Source: Rapidithrix thailandica
GTDB lineage: Bacteria > Bacteroidota > Bacteroidia > Cytophagales > Flammeovirgaceae
Direction of reading: 5' to 3'
Assembly: GCF_039710355.1 (NCBI RefSeq)
Contig: NZ_JBDKWZ010000016.1
Span: 1-64,000 of the forward strand
DNA: 64,000 nt
Positions 9,164 to 17,453 of the stretch are shown in pieces (the first letter of the stretch is position 1; each line of letters opens with the position of its first letter). Below the pieces are notes generated by a model, which was not told the DNA's origin, ran no database searches, and saw nothing but the letters and a program-made list of their open reading frames with translations. Made by a program: the position numbers and the translations under genes.

Positions 9164-10711
9164 ATGAAAATGATGAATAAGAACTTTATATATATCCTTT
9201 TAAGCTTGTTTTTACTCCAGGCTTGTGACAGCGATTTCTTAAACCGCTATCCCAAAGATCAGGTGTCGGGCGATACGTTTTGGGGATCCGAACAAGATGC
9301 ACTTTCGGGTTTGAATGCGGTATATGATGCCATGCAAACGGGGGATTATTACATGTATAATAATTATATGTACAATGATGGATTGACCCCCAATGCCTAT
9401 TCACAAGGCGCTTACCAGGGTTTTCAAGCCATTGGAAACGGTACCCATACCGCTACGGCACCGGGTGCGGTAGCAGGCCGGTGGACGTATTGCTATGCAG
9501 GGGTTTACCGGGCCAATTTATTTTTGGAAAATGTGGGAAATGCCATTGAAGACGAGGCCTTGTTAAACCGGACACAAGGGGAGGCTCGCTTCTTAAGAGC
9601 ACTTTACTATCACAACCTGGTGATGTTATACGGTGACGTACCTTTGATCTTGAAAACCCAAAGCCTGGAAGAAGCCATTGTGCCGAGAACTCCCAAAGCG
9701 GATGTGTTAGCTCAAATTCACGCGGATTTGGATTTTGCGGCCAATAACTTGCCGGATGCTTACGAAGGATCCAATATCGGTCGCGTGACTAAAGGAGCGG
9801 CACTGGCCTTAAAGGCCAGAGTACATCTCTACGAAGGGGAGTATCAACAAACCGTAGACTTAACTCAACAAATTATCAATATGAATCAATACGGTTTGGT
9901 GGGAATTTATGAAGATGTATTTTCTCCGCAAAATGAAAATAACGAGGAAGTAGTTTTCGATGTACAGTACATTGCCGGTGCTTTGGGAGAAGGGAACCGT
10001 TTTGATAAATTGTTAGGAAACCGGAATGCCGCAGCCAGCGGGTGGAGTTCTTTGGTTCCGGTGAAAGAATTGGTGGATGCTTACGAATGTATAGATGGCT
10101 TGCCCATTGATCAATCTCCTTTGTTCGATGCGGACAATCCATACGAAAACCGGGACCCTCGATTAGCTTCTACCGTGATCACGCCCGGAAGTTATTTCAA
10201 AGGGGCGTTATTTTCTTTGGATCCGGACGAAAATGAAGTGCAGCATCAATCGCGCTCCGGCTTTTTGATGCGTAAATATGTAGATTCCACTGACGAAGCC
10301 CAAGCCTGGGATTCTCCGGGTAATTTTATCGTAATCCGGTATGCGGATGTTTTATTGATGTATGCGGAGGCGAAAAATGAACTCTCCGGTCCGGATGCAG
10401 AAGTGTATGAGGCGATCAATGCCATACGGACCCGTGTGGGTATGCCTGAAGTTCCCACCGGCTTAACACAGGAAGAAATGAGAAGCAAGATCAGGCATGA
10501 ACGAAGAGTCGAACTCGCCATTGAAGGTTTGTATTACTTTGATATTTTGCGTTGGAAAACGGTAGAGGAAGTGAATAACGGTGATATACACGATGCCAAC
10601 GGAAAGGTGGTAGAGTCACGTAGTTTTAATCCTGAGCGGGATTATTTGTGGCCTATTCCTCAAAGTGAATTGGATTTGAATCCGGAATTAGAACAAAACA
10701 AAGAATACTAA
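9164..10711 (+). CDS. SusD/RagB-family outer-membrane lipoprotein
   Basis: This 515-residue SusD has a signal ending LLQAC (Cys21) and then DSDFLNRYPKDQVSGDTFW, the canonical SusD start. Other family marks are GEARFLRALYYHNLVMLYGD, RYADVLLMYAEAKNELSG, IRHERRVELAIEGLYYFDIL and PIPQSELDLNPELEQN. It forms the lid of the SusC encoded 3 bp upstream; together they bind and import an oligosaccharide across the outer membrane. Its start was taken at the first ATG of the run MKMMNK; ATG codons 3 and 4 residues later are alternatives. It belongs to the sigma/FecR-controlled operon. A hairpin follows the gene. Confidence 0.95.
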   Translation: MKMMNKNFIYILLSLFLLQACDSDFLNRYPKDQVSGDTFWGSEQDALSGLNAVYDAMQTGDYYMYNNYMYNDGLTPNAYSQGAYQGFQAIGNGTHTATAPGAVAGRWTYCYAGVYRANLFLENVGNAIEDEALLNRTQGEARFLRALYYHNLVMLYGDVPLILKTQSLEEAIVPRTPKADVLAQIHADLDFAANNLPDAYEGSNIGRVTKGAALALKARVHLYEGEYQQTVDLTQQIINMNQYGLVGIYEDVFSPQNENNEEVVFDVQYIAGALGEGNRFDKLLGNRNAAASGWSSLVPVKELVDAYECIDGLPIDQSPLFDADNPYENRDPRLASTVITPGSYFKGALFSLDPDENEVQHQSRSGFLMRKYVDSTDEAQAWDSPGNFIVIRYADVLLMYAEAKNELSGPDAEVYEAINAIRTRVGMPEVPTGLTQEEMRSKIRHERRVELAIEGLYYFDILRWKTVEEVNNGDIHDANGKVVESRSFNPERDYLWPIPQSELDLNPELEQNKEY

Positions 10712-10716
10712 TAGCC

Positions 10717-10756
10717 ATTAAGGCTCTTGCCAGATTGGCTGGCATAGCGCCTTAAT
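10717..10756 (+). terminator. Two-part hairpin after SusD
   Basis: An outer stem ATTAAGGC/GCCTTAAT (10717-10724, 10749-10756) encloses an inner stem GCCAG/CTGGC (10729-10733, 10739-10743). The T-run is weak, so this may be a terminator or an mRNA 3' protecting structure that sets SusCD levels apart from the GH88 gene. Confidence 0.5.
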
Positions 10757-10890
10757 TACCGGAAGATTGAGCTCGGATGACGATTGTGAAATTAGCAATA
10801 GCGTTGCATTGTGATCCGAAGTCGGTTATCCGGCCACTTGGCCTCTTGGAACATTTCCAAGAGGCTTTTAAATCCACTTAACCTGGTTGA

Positions 10891-12162
10891 ATGATGAAAA
10901 AAAGATACTTGTTTGCTTGTTTGCTCCTACTATTTAATGCATGTAGTAACCCTGGAAAGGAAAAAGAGCAATCCACGGAAGTGATCACTCCCCCTATTTA
11001 CAATGGTTTGATTGCTGATAATTTCCAGTTAGCCGAAAAGCATTTTTCCAATATGCTGGACGTTTGTGAGGATGCTACAAAAATCCCCCGGACCACTAAA
11101 GAAGATAGCTCGCTGGTGACCGTAGGTATTCACAATTGGACCAGTGGTTTTTTTGCCGGGAGCTTGTGGTATTTGTACGAATACACACATGACGAAAAGT
11201 GGAAACAGGCTGCTGAAAAATGGACCCGGGCTCTGGAACCGATTCAACACTACACTCGCCATCACGATGTGGGATTTATGATGTATTGTAGTTATGGTAA
11301 TGGTCGACGATTGGGAGCGGACAGCACTTATCAAGATATTTTGATTCAGACAGCCAAGTCACTGTCTACGCGTTTTCATCCGAACACCGGGTGTATCAAA
11401 TCATGGGATTACCGGAAAGCCTGGGACGATAAAACGGAATGGTTTTATCCTGTGATTATTGATAATATGATGAACCTGGAGTTGTTGTTTTATGCATCCA
11501 AGGCTTCAGGAGATCCCCAATACAAGGAGATTGCCATCCGGCACGCCCTAACGACTATGAAAAACCATTACCGCCCGGATTTCAGTTCGTATCATGTAGT
11601 GGATTATGATACCTTGAACGGAGAGGTACTGGATCAGGCCACCTGTCAGGGCTTTACCGATGCTTCTGCCTGGGCCAGAGGACAGGCTTGGGGTTTGTAC
11701 GGGTATACGATGGTGTATCGTGAAACAAAAGACCCGCAATTTTTAACGTTTGCTCAAAACATTGCCGACTATATATTGAGCCGTTTGCCGGAAGATCATA
11801 TTCCGTATTGGGATTTCGATGTGTTTAACAAGGAGTTCCGACCGGAATGGAAATACAATCCGGCCGACTTTCCTACCGTCCCCAGGGATGCTTCCGCAGC
11901 TGCGGTGATTGCCTCGGCCTTCTATGAGCTTTCAACCTTTGTGGAAAACGGTGAAAAATATAAAGCTCAAGCAGATGCCATCATCAAAGAGCTTTCTACT
12001 TCCGAATACTTGGCGCAACCGGGAGAGAACAACAATTTTATGTTAAAACACAGTGTGGGAAGTATTCCGCACGGAGTCGAGATTGATGTTCCTTTGGTAT
12101 ATGCCGACTACTACTTTTTAGAAGCCTTGTTGCGCAAGCAAAAATTGGAAAAGAATTCTTAA
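10891..12162 (+). CDS. GH88 unsaturated glucuronyl/galacturonyl hydrolase, lipoprotein
   Basis: GH88 enzymes hydrate the double bond of the 4,5-unsaturated uronic acid left at the non-reducing end by polysaccharide lyases, which releases the sugar. The protein has 423 residues (normal for the family) with a lipoprotein signal ending FNAC (Cys18), so it is membrane-anchored, probably periplasmic. The alpha/alpha barrel is visible with HNWTSGFFAGSLWYLYEYTH, HHDVGFMMY, IIDNMMNLELLFYASK, DASAWARGQAWGLYGY and PRDASAAAVIASAFYELS. D126 and D191 match the two catalytic Asp of the family by position and motif. It lies 180 bp after SusD. No lyase gene is present in the window, so the oligosaccharide must come from an enzyme encoded elsewhere or made by other organisms. 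Confidence 0.9.
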   Translation: MMKKRYLFACLLLLFNACSNPGKEKEQSTEVITPPIYNGLIADNFQLAEKHFSNMLDVCEDATKIPRTTKEDSSLVTVGIHNWTSGFFAGSLWYLYEYTHDEKWKQAAEKWTRALEPIQHYTRHHDVGFMMYCSYGNGRRLGADSTYQDILIQTAKSLSTRFHPNTGCIKSWDYRKAWDDKTEWFYPVIIDNMMNLELLFYASKASGDPQYKEIAIRHALTTMKNHYRPDFSSYHVVDYDTLNGEVLDQATCQGFTDASAWARGQAWGLYGYTMVYRETKDPQFLTFAQNIADYILSRLPEDHIPYWDFDVFNKEFRPEWKYNPADFPTVPRDASAAAVIASAFYELSTFVENGEKYKAQADAIIKELSTSEYLAQPGENNNFMLKHSVGSIPHGVEIDVPLVYADYYFLEALLRKQKLEKNS

Positions 12163-12170
12163 TCAGGTAG

Positions 12171-12203
12171 AGGCCTTCCGGGATTTCAAAATCCGGAAGG
12201 CCT
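12171..12203. repeat. 33-nt hairpin repeat, copy 1
   Basis: AGGCCTTCCGGGATTTC and AAATCCGGAAGGCCT-type arms pair almost perfectly. It lies exactly between two convergent genes and probably works as a bidirectional terminator. It belongs to the family also found at 13913-13945, 14477-14509 and 29213-29245. Confidence 0.75.
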
Positions 12204-12208
12204 TACCC

Positions 12209-12838
12209 TTACATGCTATACACAGGTTCCCGTAAGATCGTTTTGAGTTTCTCCGGGGCTGTTTTGGTGAAATCTGAGAGGTAAATTTCATGATGGAGCC
12301 CTGCCTTTTTCAGCCGTTTTTGGGTCATAAATGCTTCCAATTTGGCCAAGCTTTCCGGCTCTTTGTCAAAAGGCCCTTGATGTAATACCTGTACAAACTG
12401 TCCCTTTCCCATTTCAAAGTATTCCACGGCATCGGTCAAGGGCAAACCTTTCTTTTGCATAACTTTTTCTTTACAAAGTTGAATTTGGCTTTCCTCTACA
12501 TATTCAGGGATTCTGATCAACAATCGCCATTGCCATTCGTCTCGCGGGACTTTTAAGGGAGCTTCACGCATTGACGGTTGCCCGAAGCGTTTGTTATCAA
12601 ACCACCAAAGCCCTTCCAGTTTGGCCACCACAAAGTCCTTTCCCTGTGATTTATAATGAAATTTGATCCCGTAAGCTACGGAGTATAAGGCTTGTATGGA
12701 ATTCTTGAAACTGGAAGAAGAGGGATCGCCTTTTCCCGTAATGGAGAGGAACTCTGCTTTGCCAAAGCTAACCAATTCTGGTTGGGTCGAAGCATTGTAA
12801 TAGTTTTTAAATAGTTTTTTTAAGTCTGTTTTTTCCAT
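12209..12838 (-). CDS. GyrI-like (AraC effector-binding fold) domain protein
   Basis: This 209-residue protein has no DNA-binding domain. The opening KTDLKKLFKNYYNASTQPEL, the segment GKAEFLSITGKGDPSS, and the later GKGQFVQVLHQGPFDKEPES and LHHEIYLSDF fit the stand-alone GyrI-like small-molecule binding proteins (COG4832 type). In these, a SHS2/GyrI barrel binds hydrophobic or cationic ligands or hydrolyses cyclopropanoids. No signal peptide is seen, so it is cytoplasmic. It stands alone: convergent with GH88 across a hairpin and divergent from the DUF4846 lipoprotein 177 bp away. The ligand is unknown. Confidence 0.75.
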   Translation of the reverse strand: MEKTDLKKLFKNYYNASTQPELVSFGKAEFLSITGKGDPSSSSFKNSIQALYSVAYGIKFHYKSQGKDFVVAKLEGLWWFDNKRFGQPSMREAPLKVPRDEWQWRLLIRIPEYVEESQIQLCKEKVMQKKGLPLTDAVEYFEMGKGQFVQVLHQGPFDKEPESLAKLEAFMTQKRLKKAGLHHEIYLSDFTKTAPEKLKTILREPVYSM

Positions 12839-13015
12839 GGTATGTTAAAAATTAGTTAAACATGGATCAAAGTAAACCGTTGTCACTGTCAGCCTTATGT
12901 CATTGCGTCTCCGGTTTTGAAAAAAATATAAATGGAGGGGTAATGCAGAACAGAGCGAAAAGTCTACGGTGAACCCCTTATCTTTATCCAAAAGAATTAT
13001 TGACTCATAAGAGAT

Positions 13016-13906
13016 ATGCGGAATTTGATAATCGTACAACTGGTGTTTGTTTTCTTTTTGGAGGCATGTGGACAACAAACGCAAAATAAATCTTCATCGC
13101 TTGATAAAGCGACCATGGAAAGCAAACCGGAAATAATTGATCTTGTAACAATACTCAATCCGGAAGGGCAACTGCTGGAAACCCGTATCAACCCGCCCGA
13201 AGGTTACCAAAGAGCTGAAGTAAAGGACTCTTCTTTTGCCCGGTATCTACGGCAGTTGCCCGTGAAACCTCACGGATCGGAAGTGTTATATTTCAATGGA
13301 AAAACCAAACCCAATCGCGATGTATACGAGGCCGTTGTAGCATTGGAAATCGGAAGTAAAGATTTGCATCAATGTGCTGATGCCGTTATGAGGCTCAGGG
13401 CTGAATATTTATGGCAAAATAAGCAATATGATAAAATACATTTCAATTTCACCAATGGTTTCCGGGTGGACTATTCAAAATGGATGCAGGGTAATCGAAT
13501 TGTAGTCAAGGGCAATAAAGTCAGCTGGACCTCGAAATATGCTCCCTCCAATACCTATCGGGATTTTTGGAAGTATATGGAAACCATTTTCAGCTATGCC
13601 GGGACCTATTCCCTTTCCAAAGAGCTGCATGCGACAGGTATAGAGGAGTTGAAAGCCGGAGATGTGTTTATACAAGGCGGCTTCCCGGGACATGCCGTGA
13701 TGGTGGTGGATAGGGCCATTCATCCCCAAACGGGGGAAAAAGTGTTTCTTTTGGCCCAAAGTTATATGCCGGCCCAGGAAATCCAGGTTCTTAAAAACCC
13801 ACAGGACCCGGATATCAGCCCTTGGTACCCTTCGGATTTTGGTGAAATATTATATACGCCTGAATGGACTTTTAAAAAGGCTGATTTGAAGAGGTTTAAG
13901 GATTGA
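13016..13906 (+). CDS. DUF4846-type lipoprotein of unknown function
   Basis: This 296-residue protein has a lipoprotein signal ending FLEAC (Cys18). The body contains YQRAEVKDSSFARYLRQLPV, LYFNGKTKPNRDVYEAVVAL, QCADAVMRLRAEYLW and VFIQGGFPGHAVMVVD. The last part looks like the Gly-His active-site strand of an NlpC/P60- or papain-like fold, though a partner cysteine is not evident. The pattern and length match the DUF4846 family as I know it; no function is established. It is convergent with the thioredoxin gene across a hairpin repeat. An envelope role is likely from the signal only. Confidence 0.65.
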   Translation: MRNLIIVQLVFVFFLEACGQQTQNKSSSLDKATMESKPEIIDLVTILNPEGQLLETRINPPEGYQRAEVKDSSFARYLRQLPVKPHGSEVLYFNGKTKPNRDVYEAVVALEIGSKDLHQCADAVMRLRAEYLWQNKQYDKIHFNFTNGFRVDYSKWMQGNRIVVKGNKVSWTSKYAPSNTYRDFWKYMETIFSYAGTYSLSKELHATGIEELKAGDVFIQGGFPGHAVMVVDRAIHPQTGEKVFLLAQSYMPAQEIQVLKNPQDPDISPWYPSDFGEILYTPEWTFKKADLKRFKD

Positions 13907-13912
13907 TTGTGA

Positions 13913-13945
13913 AGACCTTCCAGGTTTTCAAAACCTGGAAGGTCT
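13913..13945. repeat. 33-nt hairpin repeat, copy 2 (perfect)
   Basis: Arms AGACCTTCCAGGTTTT and AAAACCTGGAAGGTCT are exact complements over 16 bp around a single C. It begins 7 bp after the DUF4846 stop, between convergent genes, so a terminator function in both directions is likely. Confidence 0.85.
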
Positions 13946-13965
13946 GTCCCCATAAACAGAGGCAT

Positions 13966-14262
13966 TTAACTGTTGGCCTCAATGATTTTTTTGAGCTGGT
14001 GCCCGGGCACCACTCCCGATTGCTGCCATTTGATTTGCCCGTTTTTGAATAATATCAGAGTTGGCACTCCCCGCACCTTGTATTTTACAGCGACTTTCGG
14101 GTTTTTATCTACATCTACCTTGATAATCTGGGCTTTGTCACCAATCTCTTGTTTCAATTCGTCCAGCATGGGAGCCATCATTTTACATGGGCCGCACCAA
14201 GTTGCAAAAAAGTCTACCAATACTGGCTTCGAACCGTTGATTAATTCATTGAATTTAGACAT
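13966..14262 (-). CDS. trxA: Thioredoxin
   Basis: This small cytoplasmic dithiol oxidoreductase has the start placed at the ATG at 14262 (98 residues, MSKFNELING). An in-frame ATG 15 codons earlier would add an unusual tail, while an A-rich leader (AAGAAAAGAT) precedes the chosen one. The active site is FFATWCGPCKMMAPML with Cys23 and Cys26, and the cis-proline loop is GVPTLILFKNG. It follows acr3 in the same direction with a 33-nt hairpin between them. As the last gene of the arsenic block it may supply reducing power to the arsenate reductase (inference; LMW-PTPase-type ArsC enzymes use thioredoxin in several bacteria). Confidence 0.93.
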   Translation of the reverse strand: MSKFNELINGSKPVLVDFFATWCGPCKMMAPMLDELKQEIGDKAQIIKVDVDKNPKVAVKYKVRGVPTLILFKNGQIKWQQSGVVPGHQLKKIIEANS

Positions 14263-14476
14263 ATCTTTTCTTGTTTTTTGATCCTTAGAAAATGAAGTGG
14301 TTTCCACGTATAGTTTTTGACCGAAGATGGGATCAAATTCGGCTCATCAAGGCACTTTTTGAAGAGCAAAGCCAAAGCTATTGTTGATAAAAGTAACACA
14401 GAGGAGGCGTTTTTGAAACATTTTTCAGGAAAAAGAAAATGGTTAATTCACTTCAATATCCTTCTCCTTGGCATTA

Positions 14477-14509
14477 AAACCTTCCAGGTTTTCAAAACCT
14501 GGAAGGTTT
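14477..14509. repeat. 33-nt hairpin repeat, copy 3 (perfect)
   Basis: Arms AAACCTTCCAGGTTTT and AAAACCTGGAAGGTTT pair over 16 bp around a single C. It lies 25 bp after the acr3 stop, between acr3 and the thioredoxin gene on the minus strand, so it may partly terminate the ars transcript. Nothing else was recognised in 14263-14534. Confidence 0.85.
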
Positions 14510-14534
14510 GATTTTGGGGAGAAAGTTCCGGAAT

Positions 14535-15605
14535 TTATAATTTCACCATTGCTTTTCGATAGTATTTTTTTCGAAACCAAAAAGCCACATTCACCAAGGC
14601 AATCAGTGCCGGCACCTCCACCAACGGACCGACCACTCCGGTAAAGGCCTGTCCGGAGTTTAACCCGAATACGGCAATAGCTACGGCAATGGCCAGCTCA
14701 AAATTATTCCCTGTCGCTGTAAAAGCAATGGAGGCATTTTTGGCGTAATCTGTCCCCATCGCTTTTCCGACAAACAAGCTAATGATAAACATCAATACAA
14801 AATAAATGACCAAAGGCACTGCGATTTCCAACACATCCATAGGAATGCTCACAATCAATTCCCCTTTCAAGCTGAACATCACGACAATGGTGAAAAGCAA
14901 AGAAATCAAAGTGATAGGAGAGATAAAAGGGATAAAGGTATTTTGATACCATTGTTCACCTTTCCATTTCACCAGAAACAAACGGCTGAGAAAACCGGCG
15001 GCAAAAGGAATTCCCAAATAGATGAATACACTTTCGGCTATCGTGCCAATGGAAATATCGACAATGGCACTTTCATAGCCTAATAAAGCGGGTAGTTTGG
15101 TGATAAACAACCAAGCATAGAAACTATAGAAAAATACCTGAAAGATACTGTTTAATGCGACCAGTCCGGCGGCATATTCTCTACTGCCCTCCGCCAGTTC
15201 GTTCCAGACAATCACCATGGCAATACACCGGGCCAGGCCGATTAAAATCAAACCGGTCATATATTCGGGACGATCATGTAAAAAGAGCAACGCTAAGACA
15301 AACATAAGTACGGGGCCGATAACCCAATTAAGTAAAAGCGAAATACTCAATACCTTTACATTTCGAAAGACCTGGGGCAACAAGCTGTAATTGACTTTGG
15401 CGAGTGGAGGGTACATCATCAGAATCAGCCCGATGGCAATAGGAATATTGGTAGACCCACTGGAAAAACCATTGACCACCTGACCCGTTGTAGGGAAAAA
15501 ATACCCGATGGCAACCCCTATGGCCATGGCCAGAAAAATCCAAACAGTCAAAAAACGATCGAGAAAACCTAATTTTTTTCTCGCGACAACAGGGTTTTGT
15601 TTCAT
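14535..15605 (-). CDS. acr3: ACR3-family arsenite efflux permease
   Basis: This inner-membrane protein of 356 residues has about ten transmembrane helices and exports arsenite using the proton motive force. Family marks are the conserved cysteine in LIGLARCIAMVIVWNELAEG (Cys127), and GNNFELAIAVAIAVFGL with Glu303, the pair known to be needed for transport in Acr3. Its ATG overlaps the arsC stop by 4 bp (ATGA), so the two are translationally coupled. It is the export step of the arsR-arsI-arsC-acr3 block and should be repressed by ArsR. Confidence 0.95.
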   Translation of the reverse strand: MKQNPVVARKKLGFLDRFLTVWIFLAMAIGVAIGYFFPTTGQVVNGFSSGSTNIPIAIGLILMMYPPLAKVNYSLLPQVFRNVKVLSISLLLNWVIGPVLMFVLALLFLHDRPEYMTGLILIGLARCIAMVIVWNELAEGSREYAAGLVALNSIFQVFFYSFYAWLFITKLPALLGYESAIVDISIGTIAESVFIYLGIPFAAGFLSRLFLVKWKGEQWYQNTFIPFISPITLISLLFTIVVMFSLKGELIVSIPMDVLEIAVPLVIYFVLMFIISLFVGKAMGTDYAKNASIAFTATGNNFELAIAVAIAVFGLNSGQAFTGVVGPLVEVPALIALVNVAFWFRKKYYRKAMVKL

Positions 15606-16231
15606 CGGATTAGTGCTTTTGTTTGAGAAAATACATATGCCATTTCAGTAGCGATTTGCAGGCAACGGGTATCATAGGTAGCCGCTTCTTGAGGGCTTCC
15701 GTCAGCAAGTTTAGGATCCTGATAGGAAACCGGAAAACGCGCTTCTGCCCCAACAATCACCGGGCAACCTTGGTCAGCTTCCGTACAGGTCATAACGGCA
15801 GCAAAGTCAGAAGAAGGATTGTGTACATTGTCATAGACTTTGGAAAAGCAAACGATGGGTTTTGTTTCACCGAAGTACACTTGATATTTTGGATTGCTTT
15901 CTTCTTGGTGTTCAATATGAAAGCCGGCCCTTTTCAAGGCCGCAATTGCATTGGGATGGAAGGCTGTGGCTTCCGTGCCTCCGGAATAGGTATAGACTTC
16001 GTCTATTTGATAAAAACCCGCTGCTACAGCTGCCCATACTTGTCCGAAGTGACTTCTCCGGCTGTTGTGTGTACAGATAAAATTTAAATGAACAGGCAAA
16101 TTTTGTTCTTTTTTGCCGGCAATATAGGTAGCAAACTGCTCTAACAGTTTCTTGCGCTCCTGAGAAATTGCATCGAAACGGTTTTCTGCATTCCGGAGAT
16201 ATTGTTCCAATTTAGGAAATAATGATACCAT
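15602..16231 (-). CDS. arsC: Arsenate reductase, low-molecular-weight phosphatase type
   Basis: This enzyme reduces arsenate to arsenite for export by Acr3. The start was placed at the ATG at 16231 (209 residues); a TTG five codons upstream is in frame but less likely. The phosphatase loop is LNFICTHNSRRSHFGQ with the CX5R pattern (Cys53, Arg59). Further family features are the Cys-bearing segment TCTEADQGCPVIVGAEARFP and the general-acid Asp in YQDPKL. The length is above the 130-140 residues of classical Staphylococcus-type ArsC; the extra N-terminal helix region (LEQYLRNAENRFDAI) is usual for the Bacteroidota version. It overlaps acr3 by 4 bp. The thioredoxin at 13966-14262 is a plausible electron donor. 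Confidence 0.88.
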   Translation of the reverse strand: MVSLFPKLEQYLRNAENRFDAISQERKKLLEQFATYIAGKKEQNLPVHLNFICTHNSRRSHFGQVWAAVAAGFYQIDEVYTYSGGTEATAFHPNAIAALKRAGFHIEHQEESNPKYQVYFGETKPIVCFSKVYDNVHNPSSDFAAVMTCTEADQGCPVIVGAEARFPVSYQDPKLADGSPQEAATYDTRCLQIATEMAYVFSQTKALIR

Positions 16232-16329
16232 GCGGTTTTTAATCAATTGAATAAAATACTGTGTAGAATGATATAGAATTTGTCGCTCTGAAAATTACAG
16301 AGCCCTTTAATTAAAATTAAAGAAGAATT

Positions 16330-16352
16330 CCCCTCCTTATCAAAAGGAGGGG
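16330..16352. repeat. Hairpin CCCCTCCTT/AAGGAGGGG between arsI and arsC
   Basis: A perfect 9-bp stem (16330-16338, 16344-16352) with a 5-nt loop lies in the 200-bp arsI-arsC gap. In the minus direction it is followed by a modest T-rich stretch (AATTCTTCTTT), so it could partly terminate after arsI. Such G/C-block hairpins recur in Bacteroidota intergenic regions. Confidence 0.55.
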
Positions 16353-16443
16353 TGCTTGTATCGTTAAGTTCATTCCAAATGGAGGGGGCTTGCTTTTGGC
16401 CGGGAGCTTATCCAGTGAAACGAATTCTTTAATAGATAATAAA

Positions 16444-16971
16444 TTAGCAACAGCCCGAGCCCGGTACACAGGCAGCTCCTTCCTCCTGGTTACTTAATTG
16501 TGCAAGGTTAATTTTGGCCTTGGAAGGTTCCTGTGCAGACGTACAACAGGCTTCGGCTGTTTCCTGAGTATATTTAGGATCGTTGAATTCGGCGTCTTCA
16601 TGGAAGTAATAAACTTCCCATTGATGTCCGTCCGGATCATTTACCCAAAACTTATCCTGGATGGCGTAGCAACAAGCCGTACCCATTTCTTCCAAACTGA
16701 CAATTTTTTGCTCTTTGGCTTTTGCCAGTCTGTTTTCCATTTCTTCTTTTGTTGCTACTTGCAAACCCAAGTGCCCAAAACTTGATTTTACCCTTTGCGC
16801 ATTTTCTACAAAAGAGATGATCAAAGAAGGAGCCTCCAGGATGTACTTTGCATAGCCGGGTTTTACTTTATCCGCTTTTTTACCAAAAAAGAGATTGTAA
16901 AAATTTACGGTTTTTTCCAGATCACTTACATACAGTGATACATGCATTCTGGGAAAGGATGTTGTGTTCAT
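16444..16971 (-). CDS. arsI: ArsI/CadI-type vicinal oxygen chelate protein (probable C-As lyase)
   Basis: ArsI is a non-heme Fe(II) dioxygenase that breaks the C-As bond of trivalent methyl- or aryl-arsenicals; some homologues are named cadmium-induced CadI. The protein has 175 residues with a glyoxalase fold. Candidate metal ligands are His10 (RMHVSLYVSDLEKTV), His67 (FGHLGLQV) and Glu119 (HQWEVYYF). The vicinal cysteine pair that binds arsenic is seen as Cys100-Cys101 in MGTACCYAIQDKFWVNDPDG. The C-terminal tail carries further pairs (ACCTSAQ and the final GSGCC), also typical. It is preceded by its own ArsR-type operator. The assignment to arsenic rather than cadmium rests on the vicinal Cys pair and the neighbours. 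Confidence 0.88.
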   Translation of the reverse strand: MNTTSFPRMHVSLYVSDLEKTVNFYNLFFGKKADKVKPGYAKYILEAPSLIISFVENAQRVKSSFGHLGLQVATKEEMENRLAKAKEQKIVSLEEMGTACCYAIQDKFWVNDPDGHQWEVYYFHEDAEFNDPKYTQETAEACCTSAQEPSKAKINLAQLSNQEEGAACVPGSGCC

Positions 16972-16985
16972 GATTTTATTATTTT

Positions 16986-17001
16986 ATTGCAATATTACGA
17001 T
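16986..17001 (-). promoter_or_regulatory. ArsR-type operator in front of arsI
   Basis: ATTGCAATATTACGAT differs by one base from the site before arsR at 17454-17469. It starts 15 bp upstream of the arsI ATG. On the minus strand it contains TAATATTG, one mismatch from the Bacteroidota -7 element TAnnTTTG, so ArsR bound here would cover the promoter. Confidence 0.65.
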
Positions 17002-17108
17002 GTATATAAATAAAAAATTTTCCTTTGAATATACTTTGCTAAGGAATCAATTTTTAAGACACTTTTCTCAGTGCCGTTTCGCTAGAATTGATTCTTATTG
17101 AGAAGAGC

Positions 17109-17438
17109 TTAACAACAAGAGTTAGCCGCTTGGTAACCGTCAAACAAATCATCAAACAGGGTTTTAACGGCTTTCCACTTTTTGGGTTCGATGCAATAGC
17201 AAACCGAAGTGCCTTCGATGGTTCCTTGAATCAGTCCTGTATTTTTCAATTCTCTTAAATGTTGAGAAATAGTAGCTTGAGCCAGCCCCAATTCCTGGAC
17301 CAAATCACCATTGATACATTGTTGGGCTTTTAACAAGACTTGTAAGATCGCAATCCTCGCTGGGTGAGCCAGTGCTTTTGCCAAGCTGGCCAACTCATTT
17401 TGTTGATCGGTAAATAAATCGCTTTTTGTTACGCCCAT
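17109..17438 (-). CDS. arsR: ArsR/SmtB-family metalloregulatory repressor
   Basis: This 109-residue winged-helix repressor is released from DNA by arsenite. The helix-turn-helix region is LGLAQATISQHLRELKNTGL, preceded by LAKALAHPARIAILQVLL. The classical ELCVCDL metal motif in helix alpha3 is absent; instead there are Cys41 (QQCINGDLV), a CYC pair in GTSVCYCIEPKKW and a terminal CC. The sensor cysteines may therefore sit elsewhere than in plasmid R773 ArsR. The gene heads the ars block and carries a matching 16-bp operator 16 bp before its start, so autoregulation is very likely. Confidence 0.93.
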   Translation of the reverse strand: MGVTKSDLFTDQQNELASLAKALAHPARIAILQVLLKAQQCINGDLVQELGLAQATISQHLRELKNTGLIQGTIEGTSVCYCIEPKKWKAVKTLFDDLFDGYQAANSCC

Positions 17439-17453
17439 AATTCTAATTATTAT

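Noticed and set aside
13016..13906. NlpC/P60 peptidase
   Set aside because: GGFPGHAVMVVD resembles the His strand, but no catalytic Cys motif precedes it, so a peptidase call is not supported.
14317..14511. 64-codon plus-strand frame
   Set aside because: It runs through the hairpin repeat at 14477-14509 and has no family signature or leader.
15623..16087. 154-codon plus-strand frame opposite arsC
   Set aside because: It is antisense to a gene with a clear active site; the translation has no recognisable domain.
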